Shown here: piece after piece, positions 35,941-48,287 of the stretch
Position numbering within the stretch: the stretch's first letter is position 1
How the letters are laid out: each line of letters starts with the position of its first letter
Assembly: GCA_949128115.1 (NCBI GenBank)
Contig: OX421967.1
Location: 26,304,635-26,368,634 of the forward strand
Origin: Anaspis maculata
Lineage: Eukaryota; Arthropoda; Insecta; Coleoptera; Scraptiidae
DNA: 64,000 bases
Direction: 5' to 3'
Translations under genes and position numbers: made by a program
The notes under the pieces: model-generated
Told to the model about the DNA's origin: nothing
Database searches by the model: none
What the model saw: only the letters and a program-made list of their open reading frames with translations

Positions 35941-36534
35941 GTTGAAGAGTCGATCAAAGAAATTGAACTACGGCTGAACTCAACAGCTCTTGGTTCAGGT
36001 GCTGAACGGAATGAACTTGGTCAGGGGTGCGATTCTCGAACGTGTTCGAAAAGTTTTCGTATGCGAATTTTCCTTTTCGACAGCCCAAATACACACGAAA
36101 CCAAGGAGATTCGTATACGGAAAATCATTCGAATAACTCGAGAATCGTACCCCAGGACTTGTCCCCACGTCTAGGTGTCTTTTCGAATAGGTACTGACCT
36201 CGGTACTGACTTACCGTCCGTCGTTCACTATTGACTTTTGGATTCACTCGTAGGAGCCTTATACATTGAGAGCGGTAAAAGTGATTCAGTTCAAATAAGT
36301 TTGGATAAATGTGATGGGTTGTCTACCCATTGAGGAGTGTAAGGAGAGAGCTGGGGGTCGTCTCAACGTAGTCAACTGGATTTTATTTATAATATCAACA
36401 AGTAATATTGACATCTCTCTTTGCTATCACATATCGGTAAAAATCACTAGGATTAAAAGGGCACCGGGCCCGGAGACCCGAAACAAACTCATCGCGCGCA
36501 TATCTCAAGAAAACACTTCCCAAGAGTTCTATTA
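35941..36534. other. Intergenic gap between the Gypsy fragment and the CLC-B stop
   Basis: No gene seen. Contains the 3' flank of CLC-B; no canonical AATAAA is evident on the minus strand close to the stop. Confidence 0.4.
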
Positions 36535-39500
36535 TCACACTTTCGAGGAAACGACCAGTTTTTCGGACGCCTCATTGTCCGACTCGTTGCCAGCGTCGCC
36601 GCTCACGGCGCCTCCGTTGACGTTCGGGGCGTCGTGCGGCGGCAGATTCCCGCTGTTGGCGTCCTCGATGGCCTTCCTCAGGTCCTTTAGTCCCACCACG
36701 CCGACCAGCTTACCTATCGCCGTCACGTAAGCGTGGTTCACGCCGACCATCGAGAACAGCGAATGCACCTTGAGCAGCGAAGTCCTTTCGACCAGCTGGA
36801 ATGGAGCCGGGTCGATGTGGCATGACGTGAAGTCCACCGGAAGACGCATCTGTTCGTCCTCCCAGCTGCGTTGGTCTTCCGACGACATGTCGCAGACCCT
36901 TTCGCGCGGCTGGAAAAACGCAAATCTTATCAACCAAATGCCATCAAAAGAACGAAAAGCTTACCAATTGAACTTTTTTGGAAGTGGTGGGACTCATCGG
37001 TATGATTTGGGCTTTGCTGTCGAGGGACCCGCTGCCGCTCAGCACCGGCGAGCTCTCGTTGTTTTCGACGTCTTGGAGCTGCGCTGATTTTCGGAAAATC
37101 GCCTCGAACGCTATCCTTATCCTACTTTCTGCTCCTGTTACAGTCGTGTATGGAGTCGAACCAGGGCTGGTGGAAATGAACGGGCTGAAGCCTTTCAATG
37201 TGAAAGAGTTTGTCTTTTTCAATATGGACTTTCTCGGTTGGATTCCAAAGACTGGATTGTACGTCGTCGGTTTGTCTATGTTGAGCTGGTTCTCGCTCAT
37301 TTGCTTGTTGAAAACGTCGGGCGCCGGGACCACTTGGAATCGTGACGGTCGTCGGCGGCGTTCTTCGAGTTTCTTTTCGGCTTCTTCGCGCGCGCGCTCT
37401 TCGGCCTCGCGCTGTCTGATGGCCGCCACTTGCAGTCTTCTCTCTCGTCCTATGTGCTTGTCTATTAACTGGATCAATTGGAGACGCGGGATCGAACCTA
37501 GCAGAACCATGTTGTCGTGGTTGTCGACCAAGGGGAAGCTTTGTAACCTACGGTTTTCTTTCAGGAGGGACTTGAGTTGGTCGTACGTCATGTTGTTAAA
37601 GATGTACTTCACGTCGCGAATCATGAAGTCTTCTACGTAGACGTTGTACATACCTGAAATGTTTCACACGTTAGCATGTCTATGCAACTCGTAGGTTCAA
37701 CGCGCGGTGGGTTTTCTGCATAGTTTGTTAATGGAACGGTGGGCCTCATTCTGCAGTAGGTTTTTGCAAGGTAAGTATGCGGCTTGTATGATGGGTTACA
37801 TGTAGTAGTGTTTTCTGCTCGGTTGCATTTTTTTGGAGTGGAGCGATTCCCAGTGGGTCGAATTGTGCGCTTCCTGCCAGGCCAATAGGTACGTATTCCA
37901 TATCGGGCCTTCAGTGGCTTCAGCCATCGTGTATGCTACTTCATAGAAAACCCCTCAAAATATATGAGATGTATTCGTTCACATGAATAAACATCTGAAC
38001 CGTTAACGATCTATTGAAAACAAGTCACCAAAGTAGCAGTAGCCTACTTGCTTACTTGGAGCTAACTTGAAGAAGAGTGTGATGGCGTTAAGAAAGATGG
38101 AATGATAATTAAGTATTGCCGATCGGTAAGCAAGAACTGAAGAAGGCGAAGAAGAGGCCGGGTCTGGGTGGGAGAAGAGATTCGGAGACTTACCACTACT
38201 GCTAGGAAGAAGATCAGGCAAATACGGCAGCTTCTTGATCAAAATGATGCTGTCGTAAAGGCTGGGAGCCAGCAAGCTGGCTATGGCATTCGAGATGAGC
38301 ACGGCTATCATGATGGGAATGATGTGCGTTATTTGGCCCGTCATCTCGAAGACTATGACGGAAACGGAAATGGTGTGCGTCACTGATCCACTGAAGGCCG
38401 CAGCCCCAACGGTGGCGTAGCCACCAGGGATGATAGTGGCGATTTTACCGCCGTACCTCATGCCACTGGGAAACCACATGTGCATCAGCTCTCCCACCAA
38501 CCTTCCGAAAGCGGCGCCGATCTTGAACACCGGGATAAAGCTGCCGCTAGGAACTGGCACCGTCGAGCAGATTATGGAAAAGATAAACTGAAAAAAAAAA
38601 TTCAACCAATGAAACATACAATAGCGAAGAAGTAACCGCTAGCAAACCGTTTGCATACAAGAACGCTAGGAAACTCCGGAGTCTAGGAAACTAGACTAGG
38701 AGAGCTTTGGGAAACTTTTAAGGAACTTTGAAGAAGCTCTTGCATACATTTTGCCAGCAGTATAGTCATTCCCTTGATTGATACTCACAGTATACGCTAT
38801 GTACAAGACTAGAGTCACGAATACGCCGGTGTGTTCCGTCGTCCAATTCTTGAGCTTCTCTTGTTCGGCCACGGTCAGGTTGACGTTGGTCCAGGTGAAG
38901 TTGCTGAACAGGTGCGACACTTGATCGTGCGTTGTTAAGATGCCGGCGATGAACTGGCCTGAACCCAGCGGACACGACACAGTCGCCATGAGCAGGGCCA
39001 CGATTGCCGGATAAAGGAAGCGGCTGTGACGGCAGAGAAACTAAGATTGAGCTTTTTGGCGACTTTACGGCACCGACATTGTCATCAACTCACTTTTTCT
39101 GCAGGAAGCTGTTGATGATCTTGCTGCTGCGCATGAACATGACGTACTGGCGGTGGACGAAGACGTAGAAGGCGCCGCCGAGGCCGCAGAATGCCCTGCA
39201 AAACGAAGTCGATGCATGTAACAGGAGCTGTGAGCCTCCCTGCTGAAACAACCATTCTAGCCACGACATAGCCCAGCCAGCCAAAAAGGGCCAAGCTATG
39301 CGCGACATGTTGGAGGTCGCCAGACCCTTTGCCGCTCGAAAAAGAAAAAGCCTTGTCGCGCACAGCTGAACTCTTCTTGGCTGGCTTGGCTATGTCTTGG
39401 CTAGAAGGGTTGTTTCTTCTAACTGGAGGTAATGGAGGCTCAAATGGTGAAGGCCATATAATCTGCTGCAGGATACATTGATTATCTTCAACTACAATTC

Positions 39501-42500
39501 CCTTAATTCTACTGTACATGAAACGCCAATTCACCCAGGTATCCGATGGGTGTCCAATTTAGTAAACGGTAGACAAGTGGCGGAAGTCTTCTCAAAAAGT
39601 CGTAAAGCCCTTCAATTAAACTATCTTCATCCCCTAAAATTTAGTAGATTCTTGCATAATCAAGAGAAGGAATATTTGTAGGTTAATAAATTATAATATT
39701 GTACCCTCATAAACTAGTGCCAAAATCTAGCTTTTGAGCCCTTTATGATATGATATTTATTATATAATAATAATAATGAGTCCCTTTTAGCTCTTTTTCT
39801 CCAAGACACGTTTTAGTGTGCAAATACTTGCGAATTCGAGCCTTGAGTTACTTAGAAGCGAAACCGGTTTACGGCAAGCCGTTTCCCCTAACTAACTCCC
39901 TAATTTTACTCTTAAACTTCTTTCTACTTAAGCAACCAGTATTTAGACTTTCAAGTATTTAAATAAAGGTGAAGAAACCTCATTAAGTATTGCTGTTGTT
40001 ACAAGCGGCGATTCTGGATAACACGCGACCTTTATAGACTCTTCCCGTCGGGTCGCAGTGTACAAGTGCGGAACGTTCTGGTGTGTTTCAGAGCGCGCGT
40101 GTAGGCTTTTCCCCGTGCAACTGAATGGAGACTTCAGCAGTGGGTCAAGCTACATCTGTCCATTTTGGCGGAGGTGCCACATACCAGAACACACAGGAAG
40201 CATGCGAAATGTGTGTGATTATTCGGAAGTCGTCGCGAAATTGTATGCCGGGTCACTGTTGAAACTACTGGAGAACGCATAGAACATTCGAGATGAATTA
40301 GTCGGACCTATATAAAGCATCAATCGTCGGCTCACGGGCATTATTGAATTGGAATGCGAAGTGGTAGCGAGCGGACAAAAGCGAAGTACCTACGATATTT
40401 CCAAGCGTAAATGATTGTTGGTGTGTATTTATTGCAGGACGCAGTAATGAACAGTGTGTGTTTAAAAAAGATCGTCTCAATCATAATCGAACCCGTACGC
40501 GAAATACGCAGCACTATTATTGTCAAAAATTCTATTATTCTTTCCCCGAACAACAAACAAGGCATTTAATCTAGAATTTAAATTAAAGCAAAATCTTGCA
40601 ATTTTCCCCCGTATTACAACTTGTGCCGATGGGAGGGGGGGGTCATCTCGTATTGTGATAATACATGAATAATGGAACAGAACTAAATAGTACTAGCGGT
40701 TCACGACATAATCTGGTACAATCCTGCATTTTGTGATACAAACAAGAACTTCGGCACAATTGTTCCTAGATCCAAAATGAATAATTTGGCCCGCTGTTCT
40801 TTTCGATTACCCCCTGCTGGTTCGAGATTTGGGGGGTACAAGGGGTACATGACTATTTTTTGCTGCAAGCACTAAACACGGCTATCAAATCATGTTTGAT
40901 GTCATTACTAGATAACTGGAGTCTGCTGATTACGATGTCGCCACTGTCAGAATGATGCGCCTGTCGGGAGACAATGTAGAGCTGTCAACTTTACGATGGG
41001 GGCTTCCTGAATTAATTAATTTTGGTCATCGAAGGGGATGTGTGGGGTATCATTTCTGACATAATCGAGGTCTGCGAACTCATTTCTTTTTGTAAAAATG
41101 TAATTGGTTTGAAACTGTGGAAAATATGATAGGTCAAAATTATGATTTTTGATTTTCAAACATTTACGATGAGCATTGAATCCACTTTTGTTGCACTTTT
41201 GATCAAGCAGAGCTAGCGAGTCACGATACCGCCATTGTCGAGGCACTGCGTTTGCTAGAAGTCGAGTTATGACAGATTTATTCGAATTGGAAAAGTTCTA
41301 GAAAGTCGCTGAAGTAGCCATTTAAAAAAAAGTGGAATATAATTTCGACCGCCTTTAGACTCAGGGAGTCTACTTTTTTGCATAAAAATGAAATTCTGTC
41401 AATATTAAGGGGGCTCATAGAATATGGATTTTGTCCTTTTTCGTCCACAAGCACTCGCCTTGAACCTTAAAAAAATACATATCAGCATAAAATGATGACG
41501 CCGATGCGATGCTGTCATCACTGAAGCGATACGTCAACCAGAAGCCGAGTGGGGGTTGTAACTCTTTGTACTTGGGGTGCGCGTCTTGAATTAGGTTAGT
41601 TTGGTCTTGGAATATGATGTGTTGGGTATCATTTCTAATGTTTTTTGGGTCGCTGATTCCATTTCTCAATGCAAAATATCAATTGACTTACAAGCGGGGT
41701 TGTAGCTGTCTTAGTACATGAGAGATATCCCCCCTCTCCCCGAATTCTAACCTAATCAAAATTTTGCATTGAGAAATGGAATCAGCAACCCAAAAAACAT
41801 TAGAAATGATGCCCAACACATCATATTTCCAGACCAATATAACCTAATTTAAGACGCGCACCCCAAGTACAAAGAGTTACAGCCCCCACTCGGCTTCTGG
41901 TTGACGTATCGCTTCGGCGATGACAGCATCGCATCGGCGTTATCAATTTATGCTGAGATATGTTCCTTCAACGATTTAAACGAGTGCTTGCGTCGAAAAA
42001 AGCGAAAAATCTATATTTCATGAGCCCCCTTAATATTGATAGAATTTTATCCTTATGCAAAAAAGTAAGTTTGATGAGTCTAAAGGCGGCCAAAATCCTA
42101 TTCCACACTTTCCTTAACGGTCAATATAGCCAGTTTCAGGATTTTTTTCAATTCGAAATTACTCGTCATAACTCGACTTCTGGACAACGCAGCGCCTCGG
42201 CAATGACGGCATAGTAATTCGCTGACTCAGACTAATAAAAAGTGCCACAAAACTCAGTTCAATGCGAATCGTGAATGTTTGATAATCGATAATCATAATT
42301 TTGACCCTTAATATTTTCCACAGTTTCAAACCAATCACATTTTTACACAAAGAAACGAGTTTGCAGACCTCGATTATGTCGGAAATGATACCCCACACAT
42401 CCCCTTCGATGACCAAAATTTGTTATTTCAGGGAGCCCCCACTGTAAATCTGACAGCTCTACCTTGTCTCCCGACAGGCGCATCATTTAGGCAGTGGCGA

Positions 42501-45226
42501 CATCGTGATCAGCAGGCTCTAGCTATTCAGAAATGACATCAAACATGAATCGATAGCAGTGTTTAGTGCTTGCAGCAAAAAATAGTCATGTCCCCCTTGT
42601 ACCCCTCAAATCCCGGACCAGCAGGGGGTAATCGAAAAGAACAGCGGGCCAAATTATTTATTTTGGTTCTAGGGACAATCATGCCGAAGTTCTTGTTTGT
42701 ATCACAAAGTGCAGGATTTTTTTGTGTACTTGCGGCTCTTGGCTAAGCCAGCATGAATTCTGACTATAGTTTGGTATCGACTATCATTACGCACTTATGT
42801 GGTTTTCAAAGGTTTAAGGCAGTGCTAATCAACTGGCGGATTCTTACCCCATCAAGGCGAAAACAAAGAGTTCCTGCGGGTCGAAGGGGAAGTCCATGTA
42901 GAAGTTCGTCTTGAAAACGGCAGTGACCGTATCGGCGCCATCAAACCACACAGCCAACAAACGGAAGATCGTAGCTCCGCATACAGCAGCAAAGAACCCC
43001 CGCCAGTAGTTCCTCACCGCAAAGTATACCGTCGTTACTTCGATGCTAAAGAGGACACCTGGAAGAATCGCTCTGTAAAATGTAGGATTTCACGCGACCA
43101 AGAACAAGACTACTTATTTTTGAGGAGTGTATCTTTGCTGTTTGTCTTTGAACATGTCTGAAGATGTAATCAGTGGCGTAGCTAGGTAGGTACTCAAGAG
43201 CCCTGAGGAAAACTGTTTCAGGGGTCCTAAAAAAAAAGGGATTTCAGGAAAGTCGAGGCCCAAAAATGCTCTTCTTGTTTCCAAGACCACCTAATTAATA
43301 ATAATAATAATAATAATATTAAACAATTCCTACATCACAAAACTTGAATAAAATACCATTGCGGCCAAAAAGAGCAGGACAGTCATTATTAATTATTTTG
43401 CCATTCAGCAACAATTTGGTCCAAAATGCTCTTCAATTTGGTCGGGTCGGTTGCAACTAGCTCCTATGAAGTTTTTAATATTTAGATTGAAACCTCGAGA
43501 GCCCTCTTGAGCTCTGGGGCCCTGAGGTACTGCCTTGCTTTGCTCATTGATAGCTACGCCACTGGATGTAATCTATGACATTGGTCTTACTTTTACTAAC
43601 TAAAACCAAGACTAGACCTCGGTCTACTTTCCTGGCTCCCACGAACAGACAAAAGAAAGTATTATAATCGCACAGATAAAAAATTGGATGAAGATGCATA
43701 TATCCGCTTTGAGGTACCCCAAGACGACAGAGAACCATTTCCAACCGTCGATCCAGTTGAGTTGGAATTTGGTCTATAAACTGCCTAACGAAGGACAGGT
43801 ATATTGATAAAGAAACAGTCGAACATGAGAATAACAGGAAATGAGAGATACCGAGTCGAAGGAACTGAGCGGCAACGAGTTGAGGAGAAGACGCTGGTCT
43901 CATTGATGTAGAAGAGCAAGGATAAGTGGAAGGAAAAATGATCGGGAAAATCCGGAGAACGATAGATAAGGATGGAAGAGACAGACAGTAGAAATAACAG
44001 CAAAATAGACCACCCGCTCTCTCTGGAGTAATGCTCACGCAGTCCTAGGAGGCAGATAACCATCAGGTCTAAGGAGGGGCTCTAGTAGGTATGCCGGAAA
44101 GCGGCGGTGGCGTGTAGACTCTCATAGTAGCCGGCGTGGTGTGTATAAGACATTCCTCCCCCCCCAAAAAAAAACGGCTCGCGCTCAAGCCTGACAGATG
44201 TTTTTTCTTCAATTTTATTGTCAGCTTCATCTTACCGGAGGGACGCTTCGATCAAAATCAATACCAACGTCGCTAGATACCGCCAAGAAAATATTGTGTC
44301 TTTCACAACCCTTTTTTCAAACAACTTTGAGTAAACGATTGTAACAAACGGACAAAGAAACGAGACTTCCAACCATGTGACTGGTCTTTCAAAACTGCTG
44401 GAAGAGAACGAGGTGTATCGGGAAAAGTTTTGGGCATTGGGAGGTAAACCTTGGTCTTGGTTTCGTCAGTAAAATAATGGTTTCGGTTGATTGAAACTAT
44501 TTCAACATGAGATACGTGAGATACAGACACCGGCAACTTACCACCTACCGGAGCAGCGAAGCAACTGGCGACTCCCACCGCACAGGCCGCCGCCAACATC
44601 TCCGTCGTGCGGCTCTCGTTCTCGTAGATCCCCTGGAACCCCGTCACCAGCTTGCTGAGCAGCGTGGCCGAAATACTGGCGATGTGCACGAACGGACCTT
44701 CCTTGCCCAGTGGCATGCCGCTGCCCAGCGTCGCCGTCAGCCCCACCACCTTGGCGACCAGCGTGCGAAACGTGAGGTACTCCTTGAGGGCGACGCCCCT
44801 GAGGATCGTTTTCATCTCAGGAATGCCAGAGCCTATAGATTGGGGCGCCAACAGGTGGACGAAGCCGGCGCTGAAGAGTATGAGGCAGACCGGCAGCGAC
44901 ACCCAGGCCGCGTACTGGGCCGCCGGGTGGTCGGTGAGGTCGCGGTACAGCCATATCCGGGCGTTGTTGCACAGCCATATGCCGCGGTCCATTATGAAGC
45001 TGAGCACGGCCATGATGACGCCCAGCAGGGCGAGAAAGACCCAGTCCTCGCCCAGACGGGCGAACGTGTGCTTCCATAGGAACGAGATACCCTTTGCTAG
45101 CTTGCCCTGGTAGCCGCTCAGCTCCTTCCGCCGCGCTTTTTCCTCTTTGATTCTTCTTTTTTCGGCCTGTTTCAGTCCCTCTAGCTTGGCGAATTCTCCT
45201 AGTTGCCGCGAATAGCGGCCATACAT
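36535..45226 (-). CDS. ClC-a: CLC-family chloride channel, CLC-2/ClC-a-like (paralog B)
   Basis: Plasma-membrane chloride channel. Seven exons on the minus strand: 45226-44542, 43058-42848, 39195-39094, 39023-38789, 38587-38194, 37653-36965 and 36909-36535; 896 aa from [10 protein letters not shown]. This start matches the conserved MYGRY...LGEFAK segment of insect ClC-a, but the ATG directly follows a good acceptor (TTTTACAG). A further 5' exon may therefore exist to the right. Motifs: GSGIP (132-136), GKEGP with gating Glu176 (174-178), GSFIP (426-430), PSLYDS, and two CBS domains ([19 protein letters not shown]). About 150 residues of charged, Ser-rich linker, including a run of E/R-rich coiled-coil-like sequence ([20 protein letters not shown]), separate the CBS domains; paralog A lacks it. 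The Asp/Glu-rich C-terminus ends SSKV. Confidence 0.95.
39196..42847 (-). other. Intron 2 of CLC paralog B with a 2-kb palindrome
   Basis: Donor GTAAGA after exon 2 and acceptor TTTTGCAG before exon 3. More than half of it is the fold-back at 40721-42717. A short (TAA)n tract lies near 39761-39778. No other exon was recognised. Confidence 0.7.
40721..42717. repeat. Fold-back element with ~960-bp arms in CLC-B intron 2
   Basis: The left arm (40721-41677) starts ATCCTGCATTTTGTGATACA. The right arm (41761-42717) ends with its inverted copy TATCACAAAGTGCAGGAT. Arms match over their whole length with scattered substitutions; the spacer is about 83 bp and unrelated. Open frames in one arm are mirrored in the other, so they are not genes. 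Confidence 0.85.
43171..43564. mobile_element. hAT-like element with perfect 8-bp TSD in CLC-B intron 1
   Basis: Ends CAGTGGCGTAGCTAGG and TAGCTACGCCACTG enclose 394 bp including an (AAT)n tract. The 8-bp duplication GATGTAAT is perfect (43163-43170 and 43565-43572). Same family as 23627-23793. No transposase. Confidence 0.9.
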
Positions 45227-47849
45227 CTGTAAAATGGCATATTTTCAGTTTCATAAAATCTTGAAAAAACGTCATACGCGATTCTGATTACCGAGTGATG
45301 GCGCCACGGGTCGCTACCCAAGTCATACCTTCCGCCCGCCAAATTTGAATCAGCTGTCAATGATAGTACTTTATGTGAAAGAGAAACTGTTATTGTTATA
45401 TTGCTTTTTGTTTTATCGTTTTATCAACATAAAAATGTACCAAGTGAAAGGTATCTCGTGTCTTAAAAGTAACGCTCCTATTTTCTTTTCACCAACTGAA
45501 ACCCACTGTTTTTGAAATAAAACAAATATTCTCAGTTTGTAGTTTGTCTGGTGGAACAGTTATGTATTTTGAACTTCCATAATTGAAAAATTCAATTTGA
45601 ACGAAACAAAATTTCGTCTATGTAGAGTTGACGGCGAATTTTTTGGAATTAAATGGCCCGGAAACAATATTTTGAATAATTTTGTTTACAAGAGGAATGT
45701 CAGTAGCCCCGTCCTGCTTAAACCACTTATCTTCCAAACGATCTTGAACAATTTTTGATGCGTTTTCTCATTTAGTTTGGAACAAACGTTGCACGCAGTT
45801 ACCTGCGAGTAGTGCGAGTCACCATAATTCTTTTTTAGTTTTGAAAACAATTTTTCAATAAAGGTATTAATTGGTAGATACGTTGAACGTTGTGGCCTTG
45901 TTTACCTGTGCATGATAAATGTGTCATGGATCGACTTAACCGTAAGTGACAGATAATTTTCAAGAACCGAATATTGGAGAAATGGTGGGCAAATAAAATG
46001 GGAGCGTTACTTCTGAGATACTTTTTATATGGTATATGGGTATCCTTTTCAAAATAAATGGGGCTTACTATGTAGTAGATATAATAAAGCTCGATTGCCT
46101 GCCATCCATCCCGCTGCTTCACGGCCATCTAGGTAGAGGCCATTCGGGGCTGTTGAGTATCATTTGTACAATCCGACTCGAAGGACCATTTTTGTTTTCG
46201 CTTCTTCTTCATCTCGTTCCGATGCTCGGAAGAGGTGTGGCTTTCTTGACAGGCTAAGGAGCGTGGTGATTCTCTTCCAGTAGTGTATCTATTTCTGATC
46301 TTTTTTTATTGAAGAAAATTTGTGACCGTTTTATAATTCTGTCTATTGTCACTCTCGTTGTCAATTTTTTTCTCGTTGCCTTGTACAAATAATACTCAAC
46401 ACCGCCGGCCTTGGAATCATTGATTTCAAAAGGAAAAGATTATGACATAAGTTCAATGGTAATAATAATGGAATACAGAACATTAACTGAGTAATCTAGC
46501 GATCATTGATGCGGCAAAATAACCATACGATGATGCATGATGCGTTTCACTGTGTCCATTCGCCAGACTTTGTGAAACGGAACGTATGAAACCGTCGAAA
46601 GATCGATGGAGTTAGTTAGTGAATAGTTTATCCGGCAAGACAAAAATGGATGATTACAATACAATAGTTATTCAGCTGAGCTGAAACGCCTAGTAAACAG
46701 ATTTGATCACAGAAATATGATAGATATTTGTATGTGACCTTCGATGACTAGTCTCAAAGACCATTGTGAAGGAGGAACATAACATGTTCATCTTTCAGGA
46801 GCACTATGGTGTGGTGATCTTCAGTAGAGATCAGGCAAGTGAGCGAACCATTTTTCTCGTCGCCTTGTACAAATAATGCCTTCCTGGACTCTTTTGGAAA
46901 AATTGTTCAATATCATGCCGTCCCTAGATACGAGATACCTACGAGTCTGTTTAGTCACCCGCTGGTTTCATGAGTGTGCGGTAATTGTAGGTGAACAGTC
47001 AGTTTCATTTATTTTAGAACGAACTATACAGGTGTCCCGAAAATATACCGACAACGTTCTGAGGCAGCTTCCTGTCATCAAAACAAGAAAAACAGTTCTT
47101 ATGAACATGGGTCCGGAAACGCTCCCCAAGGGAGCTACAGGCCCCTAAAGGTGGGACCCTGAAAATGGTTTTTATTCAATATCTCCAAAACCGTTCAATG
47201 GGAATCAATCAAACTTGACACATTCACTAACCTTCTCATGCCCAACAAAATGAGGCGAGACTAATTCTTCAATAATTCACCAGGGGTGGGTCGGGCTAAG
47301 GTGTGGGGGTAAAAATAACCCCAACTTGTTTGAATGTGAATTGTTCCAACATTTAACAAGAAATTATAGAATATTGGTGTTTTCTACCAAAAAAAGATCC
47401 TTCTGTTCAACCTCGATAGATGCACCGTTTACGAGATATTTAAGTTTGAATGAGTGAAAACGTGGTCAGAAATGCTGATTTTTATTTACGATATTCAAGA
47501 TGAAAGAAAAACTATTTCAGAGCAACTTCATTTTTGTTAGGCATTCAAATTTTGTAAGGAATAAGAAAGTTATTGAATGTGTGAAGTTTGATTGATTTTC
47601 CTTGAACGGTTTGGGAAATATTAAATAGACAACCATCTTCAGGGTCCCACCTTTAGGGGCCTGTAGCTCCGTTAAGTTAGTAGCTAGTAGGTACAATAGG
47701 TAATAAATGACTTGACAGGACCGTTGAACTGTCAATTATGTATTTACCTACTGCAGGCAGATAAGTGACCTGACCTGAGAGATTGGAGAGACTTTTTCAT
47801 ATCGAGACTACCAGTTGCTGACATCAAAACAGGAGAAGTTGATACTTAC
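45227..47849. other. Upstream region of CLC-B, no confirmed gene
   Basis: AT-rich. It contains the inverted repeat at 47130-47671. Any 5' exons of CLC-B would lie here or further right. Confidence 0.4.
47130..47671. repeat. Inverted repeat (GGAGCTACAGGCCCCTAAAG arms)
   Basis: Left arm GGAGCTACAGGCCCCTAAAG and right arm CTTTAGGGGCCTGTAGCTCC. The match continues inward through AGGGTCCCACC and the AACCGTTCAA segment, with arms of roughly 200 bp. A GGTGTCCCGAAAATATACCG motif lies outside the left arm only. Confidence 0.7.
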
Positions 47850-47922
47850 CTAATGTGAGCAAAAACGCAAAAGAAACAAATAACTTATCATCAGGTATGT
47901 CGCGCGTCCTCGCCTCATCCAT
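47850..47922 (-). other. Candidate short 5' exon (unassigned)
   Basis: An ATG at 47922 opens a 24-codon frame (MDEARTRDIPDD then a hydrophobic stretch) ending at an excellent donor TTAG|GTAAGT, phase 1. Its phase does not fit the CLC-B exon starting at 45226. If spliced there it would be a leader or an upstream frame. Could equally be chance. Confidence 0.2.
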
Positions 47923-48252
47923 GGCTACCACCTGCACAATCACACTTCAAGTACAAGAAGCTGTTGGCAGTATGCCAAAAAGTCTTTAAAATCCAGAGTA
48001 TTTTTTCCTCTGGTGATGGCTCTATAAATAAGTGGTTGCGGAAACCCATCTGGGCTTTGATATTAGCCGGCAGTAAAAATTTAATTCTGTTTTTTTGTTA
48101 TTCTCTCTGTTCTCTGCTGGCAACAAATTGTTCTATATTTTACGACTCGTGCGTATTCTAATTGAACTATGATTCATCTCTCCCAGTTTTTGTGAGTATA
48201 GCAGGCTGCAGTAGTGCTTGTTCATTGAGAAACGCAGACACTGGACCAGAAG

Positions 48253-48287
48253 AAAATCCATTTGTAAATATACAAATGGATTTTTGT
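48253..48287. repeat. Perfect small hairpin
   Basis: AAAATCCATTTGTA, a short AT spacer, then TACAAATGGATTTT, a perfect inverted repeat of 14 bp or more in a non-coding stretch. Confidence 0.7.

Noticed and set aside
36978..37640. 220-codon plus-strand ORF
   Set aside because: Antisense of CLC-B exon 37653-36965, which has clear CBS-domain coding on the minus strand.
44507..45079. 190- and 153-codon plus-strand ORFs
   Set aside because: Antisense of CLC-B exon 1 (GSGIP and GKEGP motifs on the minus strand). GC-rich coding DNA leaves the opposite strand open.
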